The translations under genes and the position numbers were made by a program. Below, in pieces: positions 39,568 to 55,090 of a stretch of 64,000 bases of DNA. The stretch comes from [Phialemoniopsis] sp. UDSM-2020. Taxonomy: Eukaryota > Ascomycota > Sordariomycetes > Thyridiales > Thyridiaceae. How positions within the stretch are numbered: position 1 is the stretch's first letter; each line of letters begins with the position of its first letter. Below the pieces are notes generated by a model that saw only the letters and a program-made list of their open reading frames with translations, made no database searches and was not told the origin of the DNA. The DNA lies in contig JAEILZ010000004.1 of NCBI GenBank assembly GCA_018873225.1, positions 2,232,001 through 2,296,000 of the forward strand, given 5' to 3'.

Positions 39568-42500
39568 AATATTAGCTTTAAAAAAAAGTAATTACTATCT
39601 TTAATAATTTAATTTATTAATTAATTTATCTTTAATAAATAATAATTAATTATTATTAATTTTATTAATTAGTTATTATAATTAGTATATTAAGTAGATA
39701 TAATTAATAGGTATAGTTATAGTTATAAATATAATTATATTTAAAGCTAAATTATAATTACTAATAAGTTTTAATTAAGTCTTTAAAGGTTAATTTTATT
39801 ATCTTTTAAGCTTCTTATAAGTTTTATCCTTTAAAGCTTTAGTTTCTTTTAATTATTAGTAATAAGCTTTAATAAGCTTTTAAAAGTAATTAAGATTCTT
39901 TATTAGTAACTATTAATTATCTTTTTAAATATAGCTCTTTTAATAAATTAAATACTTTTAAAACTTATTTTACTTATTAACTTAATAATTAATAACTTAT
40001 TTAACTTTATAAATATTATCTTTATAATTAAAATTATTAAATGAATTATAATTAAACTTTAAAAAGTTAAAAAAAGAAATAATATATTTAAATAGATTAT
40101 TATTATAGTTATAAGGTAAAAGATATTAAATACTAATAATTAAATAGATTATAACTTAATTAGAAAGTTCTAATTTATAAGTTAAAAGTATTATTTTATA
40201 TTTAATAATAAATAAACTTTTTTACTTTTAAGATTCTTTATAAGAGAGTTTATTCTTTATTTAATATATCTTTTTTAATTTAAGCTATACCTTATTATCT
40301 TTCTTAAATTTAATAAGATAGTACTTTAAATTATAATAGATTTTAATTAAAAAAATAATAATATAATTTTAATTAAAAAAATAATAATATTTATTACTAA
40401 TTAGGTCTTTCTTTATAAATACTACTTAAGAAATTAAATCTTTATAATATTTTTTAAAATATTATTTATTAAATAGTTTATTAAATTAAGGATTTTAAAC
40501 TTAAATAAGTACTTATAAGAGCTAATATTAATTAGAACTAAATAAATATTATTAAGATTTTATTATAATAAGGGAATAATATTAATTTATAGCCTTTTAA
40601 AGTTTTTATAAGTATAATAATAAATAGTTAACTTTATAATTTAATTCTTTTTCTTTAATTATTTATTAAATTAAAAATAATAAGTAATAGTTATTATTAG
40701 ATATATATAAAAAGCTTTTTAAAGGCTATTTTAAAATTTAAAAATAAATTTAATATTATAATTAAAAATAATAACCTTAAGATAGTTTTAATTAGTTAAA
40801 AGGAAGTTTTAATTAAAAACTTATAAATAATTATTAATAGGATATTATAAGAGTTAAAACCCTTATAAGATTAAAAAGTATCTTTTAATATTATATTTAA
40901 AAGTTTAATAATAAAGTTAATTATAATAATATATATAAGCTTTAATAAAGCTTAAATTAATTAGTAGTTATTAATTAAATATTAATTCTTTTAATAATTA
41001 GTATTATATTAATAATAGTATTAAATATACTTATTAATAAAATAATATTTATATTTAAAGTAAATAGTTTTAAGGTTTATTATTATTTATTTATAGTTAA
41101 AATAATATTAATTATTATAAAAATTATATAAGAAATCTTAAATTAAAAGTTTAAAAATTATTAAATACTTTTTTTAATTATTATTTTAATTATATAAGAA
41201 GCTATTAACTAGTTAAAAAGAGTAGCTAAGTTTTAAAATATTAATAATATTTTTATTATTCTTTATAATATTAAGCTTTTAATTATAATTAGGAACTTTA
41301 ATAAGGTTTTAAATAATAAGAATATAAATAATATCTTTTTTATATTTATTAATAAATTTTTAATATAAATTATTAGTTATAATAACTTTAAAAATAAATA
41401 AAATAAAGCTTTTATCTTATAAATTATTTAAAATTAACTCTTTCTTAATTTAATAAGTTTTATTATTATTTATTATTTATAAATATAATAAAATATTAAG
41501 AATTAAATTAAAATAATTTAAAAGATAATAAATATTAAAAAGATAAATTAATAGGTAAATTAAAGTATTAATTAGCTATTAATTAAATCTATTTATAAAT
41601 ATAGTATTTAACTTAATTTTATTAATAATACCTTTAATTAACTTATAGTTAATAAGTATTTAAATATAATAATTAAAAGAATAAAATATTATTTAAAGAT
41701 ACTTATAAGTTTAAATTAAATAAATAACTTTTAATTTTAATATAAGTTGTAGTTAAGCTTAGTACTAGTTGAATAATAGCTAAGAAATATTATAAGTTTA
41801 ATATTTATTATTAAAATAAGGTTAAAAGTATTTTAAATAGTATTATTTTTTAATTAATAAATTATAATTTTAAAATCTTACTTTAAGAATTTATTAATTT
41901 AAAGAAAAAGAAGCTTATTAAGGTTTATATAGTATAATTAAAGATAATTATAAATAGTATGTTAAAATATTTAAAATAGCTTTTACTTATTTATAATTAA
42001 ATTAAAAATTTTCCTTTAAATATAAGTTTATCTCTTACTAGAATTCTTATTATTAATTCTTTTAATATTCTTATTTTTAATTAAAAGAGTAATTTTATAA
42101 GTTTATAAGGGCTTAGTTAGCTTAATATAGTAGGAAATTATAATTTAAAGAAAATTTATAATATTAAGATAGGTTTTAAGTTCTTTAAGGGTTTTTAAGA
42201 ACTTTTACTTTTAAATACTTTTAATTTAAAACTTAATAGTAATAAAGCTAAAGATATTAATATAAAATTTAAGCAGCTTAATTAATAAATATTTAATAAA
42301 TAACTTATTTAGTAATAAAAAGATTTTATAATCTTTAAATAAATATAAAATTATATTTAAATAATAAATATAGTTTTTAAATATATTTAAAAAGATAATA
42401 ATATTATTAATAAAGACTTAATAATAAGAAGTATAATTTTTAAAAAGATAATTTATATATTATTATATATAAATAAATAAATTATAAAAGCTTATAAGTA

Positions 42501-45083
42501 TAATTAATAACTTTTTAAATCCTTAATAGCTAATAATTATTAATTTTTTTTTAATTTTTTAAATAAATAAGAAATTAAAAGAAAAACTATATAATATTAA
42601 TAATTATAAGCTATTCTTTTTTTTAAATAAATTTAATTATATTAAATTATAAAAAAAGTAAATAATAATTAGAAATAGCTATAGTATTTAAAGCTTATAA
42701 ATTAATAATAATATATCTCTTTTTAATATTATAAATTATTTACTATATAATAAAAATTAAATATATAAAGAGTATTAGTTTATTAGAAAAGAAAAAATAT
42801 TTTTAAATATAAAGGCTATTATAAATAGTATTAAAATAGATATAATTTTTTTAAAAAAGTAAATAAAATTTAAAATTTAACTTTATATTTTATTAATTAT
42901 TAATTAATTTAATTTTTATTTACTAATCTTCTAATAGATTTATAAGTTTAAAGTTCTTTTAAACTTATTTAATTAAATTATAAATCTTTTATAAGATTTA
43001 AGTTTTACTTTTATTACTTATAAAGATATAAATATTATTTTTAATTACTATATAAGGGGTATTATTAGAAGTTTTAATATTAAAGATTAAAAATTTTTCT
43101 TTAAACTTAAATATATTAAAGTATTAAAAAAGTTAAAATTAATAAGATTTAACTTTTAAATAATATTTTTAAAAATAATATTAAAGAATAGAATAGTTAA
43201 TTTAAAGTTAATAAGAGTTTTATTTAATAATATTAAAACTAATTTAAAATTAATATTTTATTTTAAAGTAATAATATAAAATTAAAATATAAAATTAAAT
43301 TCCTTTTTTATTAAAGAAATAAAAGACTTAATTTTAAATAAGATAGTAGCTATTAAAGGTATTATTTAAAGGTATTAGTTATTAAATATAATAATTTATT
43401 ATTTTAAATTAATTAGGAAATAGTTAATTTTAAAAAGAGCTATAGTTTTTAAAATTTTAAAGATGTTTTTTAAGTTAAAGATAAAGTAACCTTTAAACTT
43501 AATTTTATAAATAGTTTTAAGTTAAGTATTATATTTAATCTTTATTTTCTTATTAGTAATATTTTTAATAAGAATTCTTTTATTAAATTAAAAGTTTATT
43601 AAAATATTAAAAGCTAATAAGTATATATTTAAAAATATAAAATTATAACCTTTAAATAATATTATAAAATTAATAAAAATAATCTTTTTCTTATTAAAAA
43701 CTAAAATTACTATAATAATAATAGTAACCTTATAAATAATAAGAGTTATAAGTTTAATAACTTTAAAGAGAATAATAAAATCATTTATTTAAATAAAGTA
43801 ATAGTTTAAGTAATATAATTAATAATTATATTTTATAGCTATAATTAGGAAATTCTAATAAGAAGTTAATTTTAAAGCTATTAATAATTTAAATATTAAC
43901 TTAAAGTTTAATAAGATCTTTCTTATTATTAAATTTAATACTTTTAATATAAAATAAAAAGATTATTTACTTAGTAAGCTTAATTAAAACTCTTTTAAGT
44001 TTATAAATATTTTTACTATTATTATAATAAATTATATAATTATAATACTTTAAAAAGCTATAATTAACTATATTATATTTAATATTAATATTATAATAGC
44101 TATAATTATAATTACTATTAATTTAGAAATAAATCTTAGTTTATAGCTAATTAAATTTACTTATAAGAAATTTTTAAAAGTTTAAAAGTAAAGTCTTTTT
44201 AATTATATTATTAGTAAAATAAATAGTTATATTCTTAATATAATAAATCTTATTAAGCTTTTTTAATAAAACTATATAAGATAATTTATTTTTTTTATTA
44301 TTAAAAAGGTAATAAAAAAGCTTATTTTATAATAGAAAAACCTTTTAATAGATTTAATAAGTATAAAAAGAGAAATTAATTATTAAAAAGAGTTTATTAA
44401 TATAATAAATTATATTAAAATAGTAATTATAAGCTTTATATTTAACCTTAGCTTTATTAGTATAATAGATCTTTTTATATTATTTATAATTATTATTAAA
44501 AATAAAATAAATATTAATAAAAAAAGAAATAAAATAAAAATTAAATATATTATTATAATTTTTATTTAATTAATTATTATTATAATAATTATTATAATTA
44601 TTATTATTTTTATAAATATAATAGGCTTAATTTTAATAGTTATTTTTCTTATTATTATAATTTTTATTATAATTATCTTTATAAAATTAATTAATTTTTT
44701 AATTTTTTAAATAATTATTTTAATTATTTAAATTATAAAAATAGGAATTTTAATTTTAACTATAATTATTATAATTATTTTAATTTTAATTATTTTAATT
44801 ATAATTAAAAGAAGATAAAAAAAATTAAAATTTATAAAATTAATTACTATTTTAATAATTATTAAAAGGATATAAAAAAGATAAAGAATTATTTAAATAA
44901 AAAGACTTCTTTTTCTTATTAGCTAAAGCCTTTATATATTATAATAAAATAATATATTTATTTTTAATAATTTATATATATTATATTAAAATTTAACTCT
45001 TTTTTAATATTAAAAGATAAATATAAATTTTATAATTTAACTTATCTTACATAGTTTTTATAATAATATATTAATTAAAATTA

Positions 45084-45308
45084 TATAAAAGGGTTATAAT
45101 AGGTTAAATAGAATAAGATAGATAGGGTATTTAATAGTATTTAATAATATCTAATAATAAGATTAAATTTTAAAGATTTAGAAATTCTAAAAGAGGTTAT
45201 TATAGATATCCTTCTTAATTACTAGCAGTTTATTAGCAGTCCTATAATAATAGGCTTTTAGTATTAAACTACTATTATTTAAAGAGGCCTATACTTTTAT
45301 TATAATAA
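45084..45308 (+). repeat. LTR of G2 (left)
   Basis: Direct copy of 52,226-52,449; shares AGAATAAGATAGATAGGGTA. Confidence 0.8.
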
Positions 45309-48300
45309 TTATCCTCTCTTTAATATAGAGCTTACCTTAAGGCTATAAAGTTATTATAGCCTTACTTATACTAATTTATAATAAACTTACCTAGTATTAT
45401 TACTATAATATTATTAAATTATATTATAAAAATATTACTAACTTAGCTTTTTTAAGTTACTCTTTATTTACTAAATATATAAATATAATTAGCTAATATA
45501 TTCTACTTATAAATATATATTTTACTTAGTTTTACTATTAACTAGATATAAATAAATCTTTTCTTTTTTAAATTTTATTTCTTTTCTCTTTCTTTTTCTT
45601 TAAATTAGATTTATTACTTTTTAGCTTCTTTTTAAATTCCTTTAGTAAGCTTATTTTTTCTATTTTATTATTAATTTAACTTCCTTTTATAATTAATAAG
45701 CTACTAAAATAATATTACTTTTTATCCCTTATAAATAAGCTTATATAATTTACTTTTATTATATTTTTAATATCTATAGTTTAACTAATAATAATACCTT
45801 TTTAATTATATATTATTATAATATTAATACTACTACTTATTATAATTATTATATCTCTATTAAGAATACTTACTTTTTAATATACTTTTACTTTATCTTC
45901 TTCTCTCTATTAAATTATTAATAATTTATAAGTTACCTTTATAATAGTTAGAAACTAAGAGGATATATAGTTTATTATTAATTAGTATTTAGTTTTAAAT
46001 AATATTAAGATCCTAGGTAGTATATATTTAATATAATCTTAGTAGTAATTTAGTACTAACTCTCTAGCTACTATTATTAATATTTAAATTTAATTTTAAT
46101 CTTTATTAGCTCTTTAGCCTATTAACCTTTTTTTAACTATAAATTAAGGCTAATTTAATATTATTCTTCTTATCTATTTCTAAGGTATAGAAAATATTAA
46201 AAAGTTTTATTAATCTATTATTAATATTTTAAATATAAAGAAAAAGACTTTTATAGGTAATTTAATATTAATTTATATTTATTTATAACTAACTAAGATT
46301 TAAGTTATTTATATTAAGTATTATATTCTTATTAAGGCTTATTATATCTTTCTTATTACTTACTATAAGACTTCTTTAAGTTTAATTTTTATAAGTTATT
46401 CTTTTTATTTCTATTTTATTTATAACTAACTATTAAATTACTAAGAAAGTAATACTTAGAATTTAATAGTTTTTTATCTTTTAGTTAGTAACTCTTTTTA
46501 ACCTGCTTTATTAGCTATTTAATACTATATTTATACTGCTTTAAAGGTAATTTATATAAATATTAATTAAATTTATAATTTTAATATTTTTATTAAAAAG
46601 ATTAATAAAAAGATCTATTTAGCTTAGATTTTAAAGTAGATTATTATTATTTTAATATTAATTTAAGTTATAGTCTTTTTATAAAAAGTAAATAAAAGAA
46701 AAATTTATAAATAGAATTTAACCTAATTAGGCTATTAAATTATTATTAATTTACTAGTAATTCTTACTTTATATTATTTAATTCTTATTTTATATTATTT
46801 AATTTTTATTAAAAGAGTTTTTATACTTTTTTAAGGTACTTTTATCTATATTTAAATATTAAATGGTTATTATTTAATATAAGATCTCTTTATAGTTAAG
46901 GTTTTTTAAATTATAATTTCTTAAAGGCTTAAATTACTTTCTAAGTATTCTCTATATCTAATATAAGGACCTATTAATTATATTTAAAGGGCTAGTCTTT
47001 CTATTTAATAAGATAATATATTTTACTTTTAAATCTCTTATAATCCTATATTTCTTTAATCTTTTACTTTTTCTTATTCTTAATAAGATTTAAAATAAGA
47101 AGTATCTCTTTTTTATCTTCTTAAGTATTTTATAGCTTTAATAGGGAGATAAAGAATATATTATAAAGCTATTTATATTTAATAGGAAAAGTTAATTAAT
47201 ATACTTATAAACTAATCTTTATAATAATTTAAAAGGAATTAATAAATTTAAACTTAAATTTTATATTATCCTTTTTAAAGTATAGATTTTAAGTTAATAA
47301 GATAATAAAACTTCTTTATTTTAAAATCTTTTTCTTATACTTTATATTATAATACTTTTCTTTTATAATATTAATTTAAATTTAATACTTTATAAGTTTA
47401 TCTTATAAGATTTATAACTTTAAAATCCTATTAATAGTATTTAATACTCTTCTTATTATAATATTAGTTTTAATATTAAATTTAAACTTTATATTATATT
47501 TAAATAGTACTTTAAAAGGTAATATACTAATTATAATATTTTATATATAATTATATACTATTTTAGCTATATTTAAGAGATAAGGCTAATAGCTTTACTT
47601 CTTTTAATTTAAGTAAAAGCTTTAAAGGTATTATTTTAATATTTAATTTATTTATTTTATTTAACTATTAGTTTATAAGTAAAATACTATTAAAAGTTTT
47701 TACTTAATATTTATATAGTAATATAAGTTAAATTAGAATTTTAATATAAAAAGACTTTTTTAATTAAATATTATTTCTTATAATAGTTTAAACCTTAAAT
47801 TAACTTACTTATAAATAGTTTAAACTAACTTAGTAGTATTTAAGTTATTTCTTATAAGTAAGAATTTATAATACTTAATAAAGTAATTAATTACTATTAA
47901 AATTATATTTATTTTCTATATATCTATTTATATAAAGGATAAATTTATAATAAAATTTATATTAATTTATTTTTAAAAATAATTAGGAATTAATAGTAAT
48001 TTAAGCTTATTATAAAGGTAATACCTCTTAATTATAATATACTAATATATAAAGTATTTATAAATATAAGTATAAATATCTTATTTAATTTCTTTTTAAT
48101 AAAATTTATATTAGATAAGTTTTATAGTTTAATTAACTTTAAAGTAACCTATAAGTAGATTATTATAATATTAAAAGATAATCTTTAATAATATTAATCT
48201 CTTATTAAGTATTATTAGTCTCTCTTTATATATAAAAAGGCTATTATTATATAAAGATTACTTTTTAAATATCTTTTCTATTAATATAATATCTTTTTAT

Positions 48301-48576
48301 ATTTATATTATTAGCTTAATATCTTATAAATATTTTAAAAGTATTTTAAAGTTTTTATTTATTTTTAAGCTATTATTAACTTTTTAAATTAAATATTCTT
48401 TAATATATTATTTTAAAATTATTTATTTCTTAATATTAAGTTATAAGTATTTTAATCTTAAGCTTCTTATATTATTATTTATAAAGTAGTTAATATATAA
48501 GTATTTCTAAATATTTAAAATTATAAAGATCTATATAACTTTTTCTTATAATAGTAAGTTACTATATCTTTAAAAG

Positions 48577-48984
48577 TAAATTAAGCTTATTAAGGCCTTT
48601 ATTATAATCTTCTTTAAAGCTAATTAAAATATATCTATTTATAAAGATATTCTACTATACTTTTTCTTATATAATTAGAAGTAAACTAGGTTTAATAAGA
48701 CTTTTATTATAACCTTCTTTAAAGCTAATTAGAATATATTTACCTATAAAAGTATTTTATTATACTTTTTCTTATATAATTAGAAGTGAATTAAGCTTAA
48801 TAAGGCTTTTATTATAATCTTTCTTAAAGCTAATTAAAATATATCTACTTATAAAGGTATTTTATTATACTTTTTCTTATATAATTAGAAGTAAATTAAG
48901 CTTAATAAGGCTTTTATTATAACCTTCTTTAAAGCTAATTAAAATATATCTACTTATAAAAATATTTTATTATACTTTCTTTTA
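48577..48984 (+). repeat. 105-bp tandem repeat, nearly four units, inside G2
   Basis: Units start at 48,577, 48,682, 48,787 and 48,892 (the last is partial, about 93 bp). Each contains TTTAAAGCTAATTA and ends ATATAATTAGAAG. The period of 105 is exactly 35 codons, so the array could have encoded a repeated peptide before mutation (inference). Unit differences are mostly transitions. Confidence 0.85.
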
Positions 48985-51900
48985 TATTTTAAAGTTAAAT
49001 AAATCTTTTATACTATAATAAATTTTTATTATAAAGTAAATAAATACTCCTTATAATAAGTTTCTTTATTATTATAATTTAGCTATCTTGATAGTATATT
49101 AATAGAATTTCTCTTTTTTAGCTAATATTTAATAATAAAATTAAAAGATATAAGATATATATATTAATATATTTACTTTCTATTTAATTTTAATTACTTT
49201 ATAAAACTTTAAAGATTAATATAATTTAATAAGATTTTAATTTAAATTAATACCTTTTTAAAATAGTATTACTAATACTTAAAAGACTTTATAATAGTAA
49301 TTATCTCTTTATTTAAAGTCCTTTAATTATATTTATAATTTTAAAACTTTTATAAATAGAAAGTAATTAAATATTAGTTACCCTTTAAATTAAATTATAT
49401 TAGAATCCTTATAAATATAAATATAGAAGTATTAGTTTTTAATTTTAAAGATTAATTAAGATTAAAATATCTTAAAAAAAAGGCTAAATAGAATATTTCT
49501 TTAAAATATTAAAATATATCTACTTTAATATTAAATAGATCTATCTTTTTTAGCTTTTTTCTATTTTAATTACCTTTAAATAAAATAATTAAAAAGATAA
49601 TTACTATTAAATATCTTTTAATAAATTAGTAGTAGAAATTATAAAATCTTAAAAACTATTAAATCTTATAATATAATTATAATATTAGCTAAGAATTAAT
49701 TATATTTACTTATTAAAGATTTATTAAAATATTTTTATTATTAAAAATAAAATTTAAAAATTTTATTTAGCTTTAATAGAAAGAATATTTCTTTAAATTA
49801 ATAAAAAGTTTTATAAATTCTAATCTTATAAATACTTATTTTATATATTTAATATACTTTTCTTTTATTTCTAAAAAAATAAAAATATTATTTAAATATA
49901 CTATATAAAAGATATTAAGTAGATTATAAAGTATAATATAAATATAACTTTAAAATATTACTAGTATATTTATTAAATTAAAAGGTATAATTAAATACTT
50001 ATAATAGCTATATTAGGTTTAAAATATTATCTTTTACTTATTATCTTATTTAATATAGATTTAATAATATATATTCTTAATATTAATCTTTATAAAAAAC
50101 TTAAAGCTTAAAATTTAATCTATAATCTTTAAAATTAAAAGAAAAGAATACTAATTCTTTACTATTATAGTATTAAGTTCTTAATAATTAATATAAAATT
50201 ATAAATCTTTATTTTTCTTTAAAATAAAAAGAATAAGTAAGTTAATAGGGCTTTTAAAAGAATAAATTTAGTTCTTTATTAAGTTATTATTAATATACTT
50301 TTATAATATCTTTAATTTAATATAATTTAAAAAGTAAATTAATTTAATAAGAGGAACTTCTTTTTTAATTAAATTAATAATATAATTACCTAATTAGTAG
50401 ATTAATAATATATTTATATTTTTTATTAAAAATACCTTTTTAAATTTAAAAAGCTTTAATAGAATACTATTAATTTTATTTAAATTTAAATTTAACTTAT
50501 TATTAAATAGGACTTTCTTTAAAATCTATACTATTATAAATATAACTATATAGTTATAAATTTTTTTTATAAATCTTTAAAGTTTATTTAAAATAAATTC
50601 TTTTATAAAGTATTTAAACTACTACTAATTTTAATATATTAAAAGGTAGATTTACTTATTATAAAGTATAGTTTAAAATAGTAAGATAAGACTATCTTTT
50701 AAGTATAAATTACAATTAATTACTATATAATTTCTAATAATTACTTATAACTTATCTTAGGAATTATAAAGATTAATTAAAACTTTTTAAATACTATAAA
50801 TAAGAATTATAATTAAATTAGTAGTATTTAGATATAAAGCTATTAATTAGGCCTTTTATAAATTATACTTTTTAGTAAATTTTATATTAATTAGATTTAT
50901 CTTTATATAGGTATTAAAATTAATTTAAGTTATTATTAATTTATTTTTAGTTTTAATTTAAATAGATATATAAAACTATATTTTAATTTTTATTATTAGA
51001 AATAATATTAAGTTAGTAGTATCTATTTTAGTACTTATTCTTTTTTTATATTATATTATATTAAATAATTATTTTAATATTAATTTACTTAAGAAATATT
51101 AGCTTTATTATTCTTTCTAAGATAAGTTAAAATAAAATAGTTTTAATTATTATATAAGTAGTAAATAAATTAAATTCTATCTATCTTAATAGGGTTTTCT
51201 AAGGTATTTTAATTTTATTAATAAAAAGTTATAAGATTAATATAAGAGGCTACCTTTTATAGTTTAAAATCTTTTTATTATAAATTTTATAGTAAATTAT
51301 ATTAAAATTACTTATTAGTTTTTTAATTATTATTTAAGAATATATTTATCTAGTTATAAAATTATTTCTATTTTAATTAAATTATATATTAATATTAAGA
51401 TACTAATAAAACTATCTTTAGGTAATCTTTAAATAGTTAGGGGTTTTAAAGATTAATACTATTTTAAAGCTTATATTAAAGTTTAAAATAAAAGAATAAG
51501 GCTTATTTCTTATTTAAGTTAAAGATAAACTTCTTTTTAAAGGAGTTTAAATAAATATAAAAATCTTTTAATAACTAGATTAATCTCTAATAGGTAATAA
51601 TTAAATACTTTATTATCTCTATTTCTTTATTATATATATAATATAAAAGTATTTTTATTTATTCTTTAAAGATAGATTAAGTTATTTTTACTTCTTTAAA
51701 CTATTTAAAATTTAAATTAATAGTATAATAATTCTATCTTATTTTATATTTAAATTTTATCTTTATAAAAGCTTTAAAAATCCTTTACTTATCTTTCTTA
51801 TACTTCTTTTTAGCCTTTATAAAAGTCTATTATAAGTTTAAAAGCTAATTATCTTTCTATTTTAAAATATAATTTAAATTAAAAGTAAAAAGATTTTTAA

Positions 51901-52225
51901 TTTTAATTTTATTTTAATTTAAGTTTAAATTAAAGTTATATTAATAGTATTTTATAATATTTATCTTTCTAGTTAATTTAGTTTTATATATTTAAAGCTT
52001 TATAAGCTATTTAAATTAGATAATTTAAGCTTAAAAAGCTATTAAATTAAATATAATAAGGGTTAGAATTATTTTAATAATTTTAATTAGTTTAATTTTA
52101 TTAGCTAGCTAAGTTATATTTATTTTACTTATAAAGTAATTTATAATTTTAAATAATTTAAGCTGCTTTCTATATTAAGTTAGTACTATCTTATTCTAAG
52201 TAACTTTTTAAAAAAGATTTAAAAT

Positions 52226-52449
52226 TATAAAAGGGTTATAATAAATTAAATAGAATAAGATAGATAGGGTATTTAATAATATTTAGTAATATTTAATAAT
52301 AAGATTAAATTTTAAAGATTTAAGAATTTTAAAAGAGATTACTATAGGTGCCCTTTTTAGTTACTAATAGTTTATTAGTAGTTCTATAATAATAGGCTTT
52401 TAATATTAAACTGCTATTACTTAAGGAGGCTTATATTTTTATTATAATA
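52226..52449 (+). repeat. LTR of G2 (right)
   Basis: Pairs with 45,084-45,308; followed by the target duplication AATTA. Confidence 0.8.
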
Positions 52450-54719
52450 AATTATTATTATTAAAAGTATTATTATTAAAAGTATTATTAATATAGATAT
52501 AATATAAAATCTTTTATATATAATATTTAAAGATATTATTATTTTTAAGGAAATTATTAAAATAAAATTAAAAATAATTTAACTTATTATTAATTTTTAT
52601 AATATTTTTATTAAATTATAACTTTAACTCTTTAAATATATAATTAATTTTATTTTATTAAAGTTTTTAATAATAAATAATAATTAACTTATTAGTTTAT
52701 TATTTAAAGATTATATCTTTAAAGATAATTTATTAAATATTAATAATTTATTATTTAGTTTTAATAATAGTATTAAAATTTTTAAAATATATTTAAATAT
52801 AATTTTTAAACTAGTAAATATTAATATAATAAACTTTTTTACTTTTATAAATTATATTTTAATTATTAGAATTATTATAATAAAAATTAAAATATTTAAA
52901 ATTATTATATTTAATTTTAATATAATTATTATAAGATATAATATTAATTATAAAGAATTATAAAACTAACTTAATAATATCTTTTTAATAATTTTAAAAA
53001 GATTAAAAATAATTAATAGTTTTATTAAATTATTAAGTCTTTTTAAAGTTTATTTAATTAAAATAAGAATAATTATAATTATTATTAGCTTTATAATTTT
53101 TAATAAGCTTTATAATCTTTTTAATTATAAATTAAAGATTTTTAATTATTTTAATATTATAATTAAATATAATATTAATTCTTTTTATATTCTTAAAGGT
53201 ATTTATATAAGTAGTTAATTTTATAGTTTTTTATAGTCTTTTATATAAATAATATATATTAAGCTTTATTATAATAAAATAAGTTTTTATTCTTTTAAAC
53301 TACTTTATAAAGATTTATAATTTTTTATATAATAGTTTTTAATAATAATATATATTACTTATAAATTACCTTATTTACTTTTATAAGCTTATAATTTATT
53401 TAAAATATCTTAATATACTTTTTTTAAATTTTATTAAACTTATTATATTATATCTTTTATTTAAAATCCTATATCTTTTATTAAGTAATAAAGATATTTA
53501 TATTTTTAATTATATTATATTACTTATTTAAATATATAATATAATATTTAAAGGCTTTAATATTACTTTTATTAATTATATTTTACTATTTAATTTACTT
53601 TTAAATCTTTTTAATATCTTTATAAATAAAATAAATCTTTTAATTAAAATATTTAATAGTTTTTAAGTTTTAAAAGAGATAATTAAATTAAAAATAATAA
53701 ATATTCTTTTTAATTTTAATTATAATTATATTTTAATTATTTTAATTTAAAGCTTTAAAGCTTTAAAGATTATTTTTCTTATTATTATTTAAATTAAAAT
53801 TAATTTTAAATAATATAATTATTACTTATTATAATAGTTATTAAAACTTTTATTAAAAAGTTAATTATAATTAGCTTTAAAATTATAATTAATTTTAAAG
53901 CTATAATTAGGAATTATTTAATAATTATAAATTATTAAAAGGTTATATTTATTTAAATAGCTAATTTAATAAATTAATTAAAGGTATAAAACTAATATTA
54001 TTAAAAAAGATATTAAAACTAGTATTTAAAGTAAATAAAAAGATAATATTTAATAAGCTAGTAGTTTTAATATTTAAAACTTATAAGTTATTTTTATTAC
54101 TTATAAGGTTTAATAAGTTAGTTATTTTATTAGTTTAAAATTCTTAATAAAAGCTAGAAAAATAATAATAAAATTAATAAAGTAATAAAAGAAAAGATAA
54201 TAAGTAATAAAATAAGATATTTAAAGCTTATTATAATTTTAATTAAAAATAAAATAAACTTTTTTAATATTTATAATTTAATTATTTAAAAAAGTATTAA
54301 TTAAACCTTTTAATAAAATAGAATATAAAGAGATAGCTTTCTACTTTTATAAGCTAACTAGTAAAGTAAATAAATAAAAGGAAGGTTAATTTTAATAACT
54401 TTTAAAAGTATTTAAAAATAATTAAAATTCCTTTAATTAATAGAAATAATTTTAATAAAGTTTAAAAAATAATTTAAAATTTATTTAATTAACTAATTAA
54501 CTTTTAAAAAGCTTAAAAATAATTAAAATTTATAATTAAAATAGTTATTAATAATAGTATAATTTATAAAAAATAATTTATTTTATATATTATTAGTAAT
54601 TCTAAGTTAGTAAAGTTATTAAAAGCTTAATAAATAAAATAATTTAATTATTAATAAGATAAAGCTATTTAGAATTTATATAAAAAAGCTTTAAATAATA
54701 TAATCTTTTTATTACTACT

Positions 54720-54922
54720 TATAAAGATAAAATTAAAAGTTAAATTATTATAAAGAATAAAAATATAAATTAAAAAGGGATTATATAAATATAATTAAAA
54801 TAAATTAGATATAAATTATATATTAAATTATATTAATATTTACTTAATAGATTTAAATAAAGTATTAAATATATAAACTATAAAACTTTATTAAAATTTA
54901 ATTATTTATTTATATTATAATA
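54720..54922. repeat. LTR of H (right)
   Basis: Pairs with 39,365-39,567; E2 sequence resumes after it with TATATAAAATATTATT. Confidence 0.75.
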
Positions 54923-55090
54923 TATATAAAATATTATTATAATTAATATATTATTATATATTTTATTAAAAAGAAGTAGAAAGAATTAAAAGAAGAGTTT
55001 TATATTTATAATAGAAGTTTAAAATTTAATAATATAAATTTTAAAAAGTAACTAAGATTATTAAGATATTAATTTAAAAAAGAAATATTA

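Larger units (their letters stand above)
45084..52449 (+). mobile_element. LTR retrotransposon G2, RIP-mutated, nested in H
   Basis: 7,366 bp. LTRs of about 224 bp lie at 45,084-45,308 and 52,226-52,449; both start TATAAAAGGGTTATAATA and end TTATAATA. The target duplication AATTA is at 45,079-45,083 and 52,450-52,454. AAAAAAGATTTAAAATTA precedes the right LTR, as in G1. The interior parallels G1 but the LTRs differ, so G1 and G2 are related families. G2 carries a 105-bp tandem repeat (48,577-48,984) that I did not find in G1. Confidence 0.8.
39365..54922. mobile_element. LTR-type element H, RIP-mutated, nested in E2 and split by G2
   Basis: Two direct repeats of 203 bp, 39,365-39,567 and 54,720-54,922, start TATAAAGATAAAATTAAAAG and end TATAATA. 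The target duplication TATAT flanks the element (39,360-39,364 and 54,923-54,927). E1 shows the uninterrupted site near 17,710-17,730. Without G2 the element is about 8.2 kb. Superfamily and orientation cannot be read because coding frames are destroyed; further small insertions inside are possible. Confidence 0.7.
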
